Shown in pieces: positions 56,854-64,000 of a stretch of DNA of 64,000 nucleotides. Positions within the stretch are counted from its first letter, which is position 1, and each line of letters starts with the position of its first letter. The DNA lies in contig NZ_PQMB01000004.1 of assembly GCF_002918555.1 (NCBI RefSeq), forward strand, positions 1 to 64,000. The letters run 5' to 3'. Origin of the DNA: Citrobacter amalonaticus (GTDB lineage Bacteria; Pseudomonadota; Gammaproteobacteria; Enterobacterales; Enterobacteriaceae). The notes below the pieces were generated by a model. The model saw only the letters and a list, made by a program, of their open reading frames with translations. It was not told the DNA's origin and made no database searches. Both the position numbers and the translations under genes were made by a program.

Positions 56854-57087
56854 TTACTTCAATAGCCGATACACGTAGATGAACGCCAGCAGCGCAGGGA
56901 GCAACGCCACCAGCCAACCCGATATCAGCAGCAGGTCAAGTGTGTTCTCGTCGCCACGAAGCGCCAGCGCGTTACTTATCGCATAAATCCACAGCAGCGG
57001 CGCATTGTAAAACCAGACGGCGGAGATTGACACAAACGCCACCAGCCCGGCGAGGCCGCTCATGAATATCGCTATCAGCTTCCTCAT
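56854..57087 (-). CDS. predicted immunity membrane protein of the Hcp-linked Tlde effector
   Basis: Small hydrophobic protein of 77 aa with two predicted transmembrane helices (about 5-29 and 50-75) joined by a short polar loop with charged residues (RGDENTLD). I do not recognise a named family. Its start overlaps the effector stop as ATGA, the usual arrangement for effector-immunity pairs. The inferred role is to protect the cell's own peptidoglycan from the effector, either from the inner membrane or through the periplasmic loop. Function is not proven by sequence. Confidence 0.7.
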   Translation of the reverse strand: MRKLIAIFMSGLAGLVAFVSISAVWFYNAPLLWIYAISNALALRGDENTLDLLLISGWLVALLPALLAFIYVYRLLK

Positions 57088-57563
57088 GTGACCGTAATTG
57101 TTCCATACGCTTTAAAACTGGTGCAGGGCACTGGGATCATCGTCGTTTTCACTAATGCCTCCCGCAGATAATCAAAATCACTGAGGTGCAACAGAGTAAT
57201 ACAACCCTCGCTGAGTCCGCGAGGCCCAACCGGGTGGAGGCGAAAACTACCCCGCTTAACTCCATCAATAAACACACTATCATCGATCTGCCAGTCTTCT
57301 TTATACAGTGCGAACCACATTGAACGGTCAGTACCGTAGAAATTTTTGAGCCCAAAATCCGTTATAGTGCCAAGCCTGCCGCCGCTTTGGCGACCAACGA
57401 TGAAGTAACGCCCGGGAGGTATGGGGCCAATATTTTTTCTTCCAGCCATCGTCACGTTATTGCGCCCGTACAGCTGACCAGAAAACGCAGGGAAGTTTCC
57501 AACACCCAGAACGGTGAGTATCGATGAGGGGAGTCCGTTCAACGCGTACCGGGCAATGATCAT
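57084..57563 (-). CDS. Tlde1-type (DUF2778) L,D-transpeptidase-like T6SS effector
   Basis: 159 aa protein with the DUF2778 layout: an N-terminal strand region, the IGPIPPGRYFI motif at about 45-55, and the catalytic stretch with His110 and Cys121 in LHPVGPRGLSEGC. Proteins of this group (Salmonella Tlde1) act in the periplasm of target bacteria, cutting or exchanging D-amino acids on peptidoglycan stem peptides. No signal peptide is visible, as expected for cargo carried through Hcp. It is joined to hcp and the immunity gene by 4 bp overlaps. Activity here is inferred from motifs. Confidence 0.85.
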   Translation of the reverse strand: MIIARYALNGLPSSILTVLGVGNFPAFSGQLYGRNNVTMAGRKNIGPIPPGRYFIVGRQSGGRLGTITDFGLKNFYGTDRSMWFALYKEDWQIDDSVFIDGVKRGSFRLHPVGPRGLSEGCITLLHLSDFDYLREALVKTTMIPVPCTSFKAYGTITVT

Positions 57564-58051
57564 GCAGTTACCCTGATATTCCAGCCATCAGTATATTGGA
57601 TATTGCCATCACAGTGTTTCCAGGTGATTTTTTCGTAACGTAGCTCTATCGCCTCCAGATGATTATGCTTTTCCATTGAGGGGTTTTTAACGTTATGCAT
57701 CACCGGCGTGATACCAACGATCTTCACGTTCTCAAGGAACATGTTGAAGTACTCAACTTCCTGGCCTGCATCGTTGATTTTGTACCACTTAATTTCAGCT
57801 GACTTGAGCGTTTGACCGGTAGCAACAGCGCGGTAGAGATAGGGAGAAGATGAGTCAAACTCTTTCTCTATGGTAAGGGGGGAGTGCATTCGCGTGCCAG
57901 TAAGCTTTCCTGTGTTGCTATCCGTAGGAATGTGAAGTCCGTGACCAAACGATAAAACCTCAATGCTTCCCTCTCTATCTCGTATATCAACGGAGCCTTT
58001 GATATCTGCACCGCCATCATCTTTCAGCCATAAATACGCGGGTATTGCCAT
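57560..58051 (-). CDS. hcp: orphan type VI secretion tube protein Hcp
   Basis: Hcp1-family protein of 163 aa. The N-terminus MAIPAYLWLKDDGGADIKGS and the C-terminal half (HNHLEAIELRYEKITWKH) are characteristic of enterobacterial Hcp, which stacks into hexameric rings, forms the inner tube and chaperones small effectors in its lumen. A strong AAGGAGAT site precedes the ATG. No tss/tag, vgrG or clpV gene is in the window, so this is an orphan carrier whose apparatus must be elsewhere, if present. It is a full-length, intact gene. Confidence 0.93.
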   Translation of the reverse strand: MAIPAYLWLKDDGGADIKGSVDIRDREGSIEVLSFGHGLHIPTDSNTGKLTGTRMHSPLTIEKEFDSSSPYLYRAVATGQTLKSAEIKWYKINDAGQEVEYFNMFLENVKIVGITPVMHNVKNPSMEKHNHLEAIELRYEKITWKHCDGNIQYTDGWNIRVTA

Positions 58052-58149
58052 TATTTTATCTCCTTATAAAACAAAGGATATTACGCCTGAGAGATGGAGC
58101 TGATTAAGGATTTTGTGCTTACCACATTACGCTGCCACCAGCACAGTAA

Positions 58150-58370
58150 AGAGTCCACCTTCTTAGAAGGTGGCTTTGACCCGGCACCCTAAAAGGGGGC
58201 TAAAAACATTTATTCCCCATTCTTTAGTATTGTTTCTGATTGCATTACCGAGAATAACCGCACTGCTTCTCTGAATTATCCGGGTATAAGGTGAAACATT
58301 TCCGCATCGGTTTTCTTCGGGCTATAGCCCTACAGGAACAATCACCACCTCCCCAGGAGGTGGTTTAGGG
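58150..58370. mobile_element. IS200/IS605-like palindromic remnant (MITE-like) upstream of hcp
   Basis: The hcp-mrcB gap (58052-58413) holds no gene. It contains two hairpins: CCACCTTCT/AGAAGGTGG (58156-58174) and ACCACCTCC/GGAGGTGGT (58344-58364), about 190 bp apart, with GGCACCCTAAAAGGGGGC beside the first. Subterminal hairpins of this kind mark the ends of IS200/IS605-family elements and their non-autonomous derivatives. No transposase or tnpB is present. The assignment rests on structure only. Confidence 0.5.
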
Positions 58371-58375
58371 GTGAC

Positions 58376-58401
58376 AAAAAACCCGCCGAAGCGGGTTTTT
58401 A
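58376..58401 (-). terminator. bidirectional Rho-independent terminator after mrcB
   Basis: Stem ACCCGC/GCGGGT (58381-58386 with 58391-58396), loop CGAA, A-run on the left and T-run on the right, so it can stop transcription both ways. It is 13 bp downstream of the mrcB stop and insulates mrcB from the hcp unit. Confidence 0.88.
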
Positions 58402-58413
58402 CACTGTGGGCAA

Positions 58414-60945
58414 TTAGTTACTGCCAAACATGTCTTTAATCCAACCGGCAACGCCGTCGCCGTCCTTCTTCTCCTCTTGCGCTGGCTGCTGTTGCGGCTG
58501 CTGCTGAGAAGACTGATCGAACGGATTCCCGGTCGGCTGCGGCTGTTGCATCATTTCACCCTGCTGGCAGAGCGAATCTGGATCGGCGGTCCAGACCGGC
58601 AGCGTACGCGTTCCACCGCTGCACACAAAGTTGCCGTCGTAATCTACGCCCATATCAACAATGTCTTCCGGTGGCGTGAGGGTCAGCGGCGTCGGCGTCT
58701 GATTCGCCAGATAACGCTGATAAATCGACATCGCCCCGCTCGCGCCATACAGTTTAGTCGGCTGGTTGTTGTCGCGCCCTACCCAGGTGATAGTGACCTG
58801 GCTGCCGTCGATACCGGCAAACCAGGTATCCACATTGTTGTTTGTCGTCCCGGTTTTCCCCGCCAGATGCAGACCCGGATACTTCGCGCCCAGCTGGCGA
58901 CCCGTACCGCGCTGCACCACCTGCTGCATCGTCCACAGCGTCATATATGCCGCCTGTGCCGGAACGGCACGTTCAGCCTGCGGGAAGCTCTGGTACAGCA
59001 CGGAACCATCTTCCGCAATCACCGAGCGCAGCGCAGAAAGCGGCGCACGATTACCGCCGCTGGCAATGGTCTGGAAGGCCTGCGCAACTTCAATCGGCGT
59101 CAGGTTCAGCGCCCCCAGCAGCATTGCCGGAACCGGATGCAGCTGATCTTTCGGTACCCCCAGTTTTATCCAGGTATCCGTCACCGCAGGCAAGCCCAGC
59201 GCAATCCCCAGATTGACCGTCGGCACGTTCATCGAACGCGTCAGGGCGTCCACCAGCATAACCTTACCGCTCTCGCTGTAGCGGCGGTCGTCGTTCTGCG
59301 GCGACCATACCTGGCCGTTTGGCTGACGCAGCGCAATCGGCGCATCGGCAATCCAGGTATTCAGACGATAAAGCTTCGGCTGGCTCAACGCCGTCAGATA
59401 GGTAGCCGGTTTTGCCAGAGAACCAATCGAACGACGCGCCTGCATTGCCCGGTTGTAACCGGCAAACTGCGGCTCCGCCCCACCAACCATCGCCCGCACT
59501 TCGCCGCTAAAGCGGTCAACCACCACAATCGCGGTTTCAAGATCGCTCAGCTTGCGCTGTTTCTTCAGTACCGGAATTCCCTCAACGGCCGCTTTTTCCG
59601 CCGCATCCTGCGCTACAGAATCGAAGGTGGTGAAGATCTTCACGCCGGAGAGATCTTTCACTTTATCGCCCAGCTTCGCCTGTAGCTCCTGACGTACCAT
59701 CTGCATGAAGGCGGGCTGTGGCGAGATCACCCCACCGCGCGGCTGCACGCCCAGCGGACGCGCGCTCAGCATGTCATACAGCTCCTGGTCGATAACCTGC
59801 TGCTGTTGCAGCAGACGCAGCACCAGATTGCGTCGCTCCAGCGCCAGTTTCGGGTTCCGCCACGGGTTATAGATTGACGCCCCTTTCACCATCCCCACCA
59901 GCAGCGCCTGCTGATCGAGGCTCAGCTCTTCCACCGGACGACCAAAGTAGTACAGACTCGCCAGCGGAAAACCGCGGATTTCATTGTCGCCGCTCTGACC
60001 GAGATAGACTTCGTTCATGTACAGCTCAAGGATCCGATCTTTGCTGTAACGCGCATCCATGATCAGCGCCATGTAGGCTTCGTTCGCTTTACGCCAGTAG
60101 GAGCGCTCGCTGGAGAGGAACAGGTTTTTCACCAGCTGTTGCGTCAGGGTACTTGCCCCCTGCACCGTCCGACCCGCGGTCAGGTTTGCCAGCACCGCAC
60201 GCCCGATGGAGTACAGGCTGATACCATCATGCTCATAGAAGTGACGGTCTTCGGTCGCCAGCAGCGTGTCCACCAGCAGATCCGGGAAGCCGCTGCGCGG
60301 CACAAACAGGCGCTGCTCCCCGTTAGGCGATGAAAGCATGGTGATCAGACGCGGATCGAGACGGAAGAAACCGAACTGGCGGTTATTATCCATGTTGACG
60401 ATGGTTTCCAGATGACCGCCGTCAAAAGTGAGACGTGCGCGCACCTGTCCTTCTTTGCTATCCGGGAAATCAAACGGACGGCGGATCATCTCGATGCTGT
60501 TCGCCTGCACGGTAAACTCGCCGGGCCGCGTCATCTTCGTCACCTGGCGATACTGCGTCGCTTCCAGCAGTTTCACCATTTCGTTTTTGCTGACGGACAT
60601 ATCTGGCTCAAGATTCACCATCCGGCCATACACGGCCGCAGGCAGCTGCCAGACTTTACCATCAATGCGACTGCGGATTTTTTGATCCAGATAGACGCCG
60701 TAAATGGCAATCAGCACCAAAAAAACGATCGACAGTTTTACCAGCAGCCAGAACCAGCCGCGCTTACCACGAGGCTTACGCCCTTTGCCTTTACCTTTAC
60801 GCGGCATCGGTTCTTCATCCTCATCGTCATCATCATAATCGTCGTCGTACTCTTCATCTCTGAGCTGACGACGACTCACCTTTTGTTTCACCGGACGCGA
60901 GGGTTTCCCTTTGCGTCCAATTGGCTCGCGATCATTCCCGGCCAT
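58414..60945 (-). CDS. mrcB: penicillin-binding protein 1B MrcB
   Basis: Bifunctional class A PBP of 843 aa that polymerises and cross-links peptidoglycan during growth. Cytoplasmic tail rich in Asp/Glu then Lys/Arg (about 20-60), one transmembrane helix (about 65-90), UB2H domain (LpoB site), GT51 domain with [12 protein letters not shown], and transpeptidase with SIGSLAKP and KTGTT motifs. The tail after about 800 is Gln/Pro-rich. The start at 60945 ([10 protein letters not shown]) is the long form; an internal Met before PRKGKGKG could give the short gamma form known in E. coli. Confidence 0.97.
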   Translation of the reverse strand: MAGNDREPIGRKGKPSRPVKQKVSRRQLRDEEYDDDYDDDDEDEEPMPRKGKGKGRKPRGKRGWFWLLVKLSIVFLVLIAIYGVYLDQKIRSRIDGKVWQLPAAVYGRMVNLEPDMSVSKNEMVKLLEATQYRQVTKMTRPGEFTVQANSIEMIRRPFDFPDSKEGQVRARLTFDGGHLETIVNMDNNRQFGFFRLDPRLITMLSSPNGEQRLFVPRSGFPDLLVDTLLATEDRHFYEHDGISLYSIGRAVLANLTAGRTVQGASTLTQQLVKNLFLSSERSYWRKANEAYMALIMDARYSKDRILELYMNEVYLGQSGDNEIRGFPLASLYYFGRPVEELSLDQQALLVGMVKGASIYNPWRNPKLALERRNLVLRLLQQQQVIDQELYDMLSARPLGVQPRGGVISPQPAFMQMVRQELQAKLGDKVKDLSGVKIFTTFDSVAQDAAEKAAVEGIPVLKKQRKLSDLETAIVVVDRFSGEVRAMVGGAEPQFAGYNRAMQARRSIGSLAKPATYLTALSQPKLYRLNTWIADAPIALRQPNGQVWSPQNDDRRYSESGKVMLVDALTRSMNVPTVNLGIALGLPAVTDTWIKLGVPKDQLHPVPAMLLGALNLTPIEVAQAFQTIASGGNRAPLSALRSVIAEDGSVLYQSFPQAERAVPAQAAYMTLWTMQQVVQRGTGRQLGAKYPGLHLAGKTGTTNNNVDTWFAGIDGSQVTITWVGRDNNQPTKLYGASGAMSIYQRYLANQTPTPLTLTPPEDIVDMGVDYDGNFVCSGGTRTLPVWTADPDSLCQQGEMMQQPQPTGNPFDQSSQQQPQQQPAQEEKKDGDGVAGWIKDMFGSN

Positions 60946-61033
60946 GCTTTTTCTCCGCAACGTTCAGGCGCAACGGCCTGATTCTCTGTTCTTCCGTCAG
61001 ACAACAGAAGAAGAAATCTCTCAATTATGGGGC

Positions 61034-61116
61034 TTTTTTGCCGGATGGCGGCGAAAACACCTTATCCCACCGGCATGTCCCGCAGACCTTAGCGCTTCGC
61101 GCCATCAGGCAAATCA
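61034..61116. repeat. REP-type palindromes between hrpB and mrcB
   Basis: TTGCCGGATGGCGGCGAAAACACCTTATCC...CACCGGCA followed by GCGCTTCGCGCCATCAGGCAAATC: an inverted pair of REP units in the gap downstream of hrpB and upstream of mrcB. Confidence 0.75.
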
Positions 61117-61122
61117 GGACCA

Positions 61123-63546
61123 CTACGAATACTTTTTGGTGCGCCGCGTCGGCGCGGTATTCGCCGGATCGTCTGGCCAGACATGTTTGGGGTAGCGCCC
61201 CTTCATCTCTTTTTGCACTTCCTTATACGCCCCCTGCCAGAAGGCGCTCAAATCACGTGTAATCTGTAACGGTCGCTGCGCGGGCGACAGCAGTTCCAGC
61301 ACCAGCGGCACGCGCCCCTGCGCGATGGCTGGCGTGACCGCCTCACCAAACATCTCCTGCATTCTGACCGCCAGAACGGGGGAGTTATCCTCATGATAGC
61401 GAATGGCTATCCGGCTTCCCGTCGGCACAGTGTAATGTGTGGGCAGCGAAGTCTCCAGACGTTGATGCATGGGATAGTCCAGTAACCCACGCAGCGCCTG
61501 ATGAACATCAAGGGATTTCAGACCACGCAGTGAGTGAACGCCAGCCATATGCGGCAGCAGCCACCGCTCCAGCGTCGCCAGTAATGTCGCCTCATCCACG
61601 GCGGGCCAGTCATACTCCGGCAGCCATTTTGCTGCACACTGCAACCGTAAACGCAGTTGCTCCGCTTCTGTAGTCCAGCTGAGGACAGTTAACCCCTTGT
61701 CGCGGATCCCGTTAAGCATCGCCTGATGCAGCTCCTCTTCAGAAGGCTTCGCCAGCGGCTGTACTTTTACCGTAAGTTGCCCAATCCGCATTCTGCGCCA
61801 TGCTTTCAGCGTGCCCTGCGCGTCATCCCACTCGACAGTATCCGACTGCGCCAGCAGCTCAGGACAGCGTTGAACCAGCACGTCAATGTCCAGCGGTAAG
61901 GCCAGCAGAATACGCGCATCCGGCGACACGCTGCCCTGCAACAACAGAGGGGCTATCAGCCACTCATGCCGCCCCAGGGCATCGTCAGCCTCCAGCGCGG
62001 CCCCCATGCCGTTTGCCAGCTGGTAGCGACCATCCTGACCGCGCCGCCGTGCGATACGATCGGCAAACGCCCGTGAGAGAAGCGGCGCAATCAGCGTCGC
62101 GTCAGCGTCACCGCCGTGCGCATTAAGACGCTTCAGTAATTGCAGGCTGCGCTGCTGCCAGGCGGGATGATTACGCGAAAACGCCACGCTGAGATCGCTG
62201 TTTCCCATTCGCGGTGGTTCTTCGAGGATGGCAGCAAGCTGCGCCGCGGTCGCCGCCTCGTCAGCATTACCGGCGCTTATAAGCATTGCGGCCAGACGCG
62301 GGTCGTTACCCAGCGCCGCCATTTTCTGTCCTGCCGCACTCAGCCTCTCGCCATCCAGCGCGCCCAGCATCTGTAACAGCCGCTTTGCCGCCTGTAAATT
62401 CCCCGCCGGGGGCAGATCCAGCCAGGTGAGCTGGGTCGGGTCGCTGCATCCCCACTGCAACAACTCCATCAGCAACCCTGAAAGATCGCTTTGTAAAATC
62501 TCAGGGTCGCTCTGGGCGGCAGCGCGTTCGGCCTGCTCTTTTTCCAGCAGATGCAAACAGATGCCGGGCTCCAGTCGACCGGCGCGTCCCGCTCGCTGGG
62601 TCATGGAGGCCTGACTCACCCGCTGGGTGACCAGTCGCGTCAGCCCGGTGCGGGCATCGTAACGGGCCACGCGCTCCTGGGCGCAGTCCACCACCAGACG
62701 AATTCCCTCAATGGTCAGGCTGGTCTCAGCAATATTGGTTGCCAGCACCACTTTGCGCATCCCTGCCGGGGGCGGCAGAATCGCTTTGCGCTGCTCATTT
62801 AGCGATAACGCCCCGTATAACGGACACAACAGCACATCGTCGCCAACGCGCGAACGTAGCTGCTCCTGTACGCGCTGGATCTCCCCGACGCCGGGCAGAA
62901 ACAGCAGCAGCGAACCGGCCTCATTACGCAACAGTTCCGCAGTTGCAGACGCGACGGCTTCATCAAAACGCATTTGTGACGCCAGCGGCTGGTAGCGGCG
63001 CTCAACGGGAAACGCCCGACCTTCAGAGATAATCACCGGCGCTGCGGGTAGCCGCTGTTGCAGCCGATCGTTATCCAGCGTTGCGGACATGATCAGCAGC
63101 GTTAAGTCATCCCGCAGCCCTTGCTGCACATCCAGCAGCAGCGCCAGCGCCAGGTCGGCCTGCAAACTGCGCTCGTGAAATTCATCGAGGATCACCAGCC
63201 CGACGCCGTTCAGCTCCGGATCGCGTTGGATCATTCGGGTCATCACCCCTTCGGTGACCACTTCCAGGCGCGTCTTTGGCCCTACGCAGCTTTGCGCACG
63301 CATCCGGTAGCCAACCGTCTCGCCGGGCTTTTCATTCAGCTGTTCCGCCAGGCGTTGCGCCACGTTGCGCGCCGCCAGGCGACGCGGCTCCAGCAGGAGA
63401 ATTCGCCCCTGAACAGCACTCAAAAATTGCAGCGGTAGCCAGGTTGATTTACCGGCTCCCGTTGGAGCACTCAGCAACACCTGCGGTGCGCTCCCAAGGG
63501 CGGCAAGCAGTTCAGGCAATACGGCGGCAACAGGCAACGACGTCAC
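61123..63546 (-). CDS. hrpB: ATP-dependent RNA helicase-like protein HrpB
   Basis: DEAH-box helicase of 807 aa. Motif I SAPTGAGKST, motif II LDEFHE, motif III SATLDN and motif VI QRAGRAGR are present, followed by the HA2/winged-helix/OB-type helicase-associated domains and the HrpB C-terminal domain. Its physiological role is undefined. The GTG at 63546 gives the canonical MTSLPVAAVLPELL and has a CTGGAG site upstream; the longer frame to 63591 is not conserved. Divergent from thpR. Confidence 0.95.
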   Translation of the reverse strand: MTSLPVAAVLPELLAALGSAPQVLLSAPTGAGKSTWLPLQFLSAVQGRILLLEPRRLAARNVAQRLAEQLNEKPGETVGYRMRAQSCVGPKTRLEVVTEGVMTRMIQRDPELNGVGLVILDEFHERSLQADLALALLLDVQQGLRDDLTLLIMSATLDNDRLQQRLPAAPVIISEGRAFPVERRYQPLASQMRFDEAVASATAELLRNEAGSLLLFLPGVGEIQRVQEQLRSRVGDDVLLCPLYGALSLNEQRKAILPPPAGMRKVVLATNIAETSLTIEGIRLVVDCAQERVARYDARTGLTRLVTQRVSQASMTQRAGRAGRLEPGICLHLLEKEQAERAAAQSDPEILQSDLSGLLMELLQWGCSDPTQLTWLDLPPAGNLQAAKRLLQMLGALDGERLSAAGQKMAALGNDPRLAAMLISAGNADEAATAAQLAAILEEPPRMGNSDLSVAFSRNHPAWQQRSLQLLKRLNAHGGDADATLIAPLLSRAFADRIARRRGQDGRYQLANGMGAALEADDALGRHEWLIAPLLLQGSVSPDARILLALPLDIDVLVQRCPELLAQSDTVEWDDAQGTLKAWRRMRIGQLTVKVQPLAKPSEEELHQAMLNGIRDKGLTVLSWTTEAEQLRLRLQCAAKWLPEYDWPAVDEATLLATLERWLLPHMAGVHSLRGLKSLDVHQALRGLLDYPMHQRLETSLPTHYTVPTGSRIAIRYHEDNSPVLAVRMQEMFGEAVTPAIAQGRVPLVLELLSPAQRPLQITRDLSAFWQGAYKEVQKEMKGRYPKHVWPDDPANTAPTRRTKKYS

Positions 63547-63619
63547 AAATGGCTCCAGAGGGTTAACATTCTTCGCGCTGCATTGTAGCATCGCGTTAAT
63601 TCATTACCGAGTATCCATC

Positions 63620-64000
63620 ATGTCTGAGTCCAAAAGGCTGTTCTTTGCGATTGAATTGCCTGGCGCCGTTCGGGAGCAAATTGTTCACTGGCGTGCGGAA
63701 CAGTTCCCCGCAGAAGCCGGGCGTCCCGTTGCAGCAGAAAACCTGCATCTGACGCTGGCATTTTTAGGCGAGATCGGCGCCGACAAACAGCAGGCGTTAT
63801 CCACCCTTGCCGGACGCATTCGCCAGCCGGGATTTACGCTCGCGCTTAACGATGCCGGACAGTGGCTGCGGTCGCGCGTTGTGTGGCTGGGGATGCGCCA
63901 GCCGCCGCGAGGACTGCTGCAACTTGCCAGTATGCTACGGTCGCAGGCGGCGCGCAGCGGCTGCTATCAAAGCCCACAGCCGTTTCATCCACACATTACG
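63620..64000 (+). CDS. thpR: RNA 2',3'-cyclic phosphodiesterase ThpR (partial)
   Basis: First 127 codons of a 2H-phosphoesterase (formerly LigT), cut by the right edge; the family is about 175 aa. It hydrolyses 2',3'-cyclic phosphates and in vitro ligates tRNA halves with a 2'-5' bond. Both HxTx motifs are seen: HLTL at residues 43-46 and the start of the second, HIT at 125-127. Start MSESKRLFFAIELP. Confidence 0.94.
   Translation, partial: MSESKRLFFAIELPGAVREQIVHWRAEQFPAEAGRPVAAENLHLTLAFLGEIGADKQQALSTLAGRIRQPGFTLALNDAGQWLRSRVVWLGMRQPPRGLLQLASMLRSQAARSGCYQSPQPFHPHIT

Overview
The window comes from an enterobacterial chromosome in the Escherichia/Salmonella/Citrobacter group. Gene order from gmhB to thpR matches the E. 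coli K-12 chromosome between thpR (ligT) and rrnH, written on the opposite strand, and most proteins are nearly the same length as their E. coli homologues. The V1 region of the partial 16S rRNA (hairpin near positions 130-160) resembles Salmonella/Citrobacter more than E. coli K-12. Citrobacter-like is my best guess from memory; it was not tested by any search.

Layout. Positions 1-229 are the 5' end of a 16S rRNA gene on the minus strand, followed by its boxA, P2 and P1, which lie directly beside the 3' end of gmhB. Positions 1355-3887 hold the MetJ-controlled methionine importer metNIQ; then come rcsF-trmO, proS and the lipoprotein gene yaeF. On the minus strand are nlpE and yaeQ-arfB, and on the plus strand yaeP-rof. 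From tilS (10.6 kb) to rpsB (34.7 kb) nearly everything reads leftwards: tilS, yaeR, ldcC, then the long envelope and replication operon uppS-cdsA-rseP-bamA-skp-lpxD-fabZ-lpxA-lpxB-rnhB-dnaE-accA, preceded by dxr, frr, pyrH and rpsB-tsf. This block couples isoprenoid and phospholipid precursors, lipid A, outer-membrane protein assembly, DNA polymerase III and ribosome factors.

From 35.1 kb the map, glnD, dapD and yaeH genes read rightwards, then cdaR, degP (with a good sigma-E promoter) and dgt leftwards, then mtn-btuF and yadS rightwards, erpA and clcA leftwards, and hemL rightwards. The fhuACDB ferrichrome operon (50.4-56.4 kb) reads leftwards behind a Fur-like site. mrcB and hrpB follow on the minus strand, and thpR runs off the right end.

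The one clearly accessory segment lies between fhuA and mrcB (about 56.45-58.38 kb). It holds three minus-strand genes joined by ATGA stop/start overlaps: an orphan type VI secretion tube/carrier protein Hcp, a DUF2778/Tlde1-type L,D-transpeptidase-like effector, and a two-helix membrane protein that is the likely immunity protein. It is flanked by a roughly 210 bp element with two GC-rich hairpins, like the ends of IS200/IS605 elements, and by about 430 bp of unrecognised sequence with two tiny ORFs. No T6SS structural genes are present in the window.

Several intergenic gaps hold copies of an ERIC-like inverted repeat, and others hold REP/BIME palindromes. No tRNA gene, CRISPR array, complete insertion sequence or obvious pseudogene was seen.
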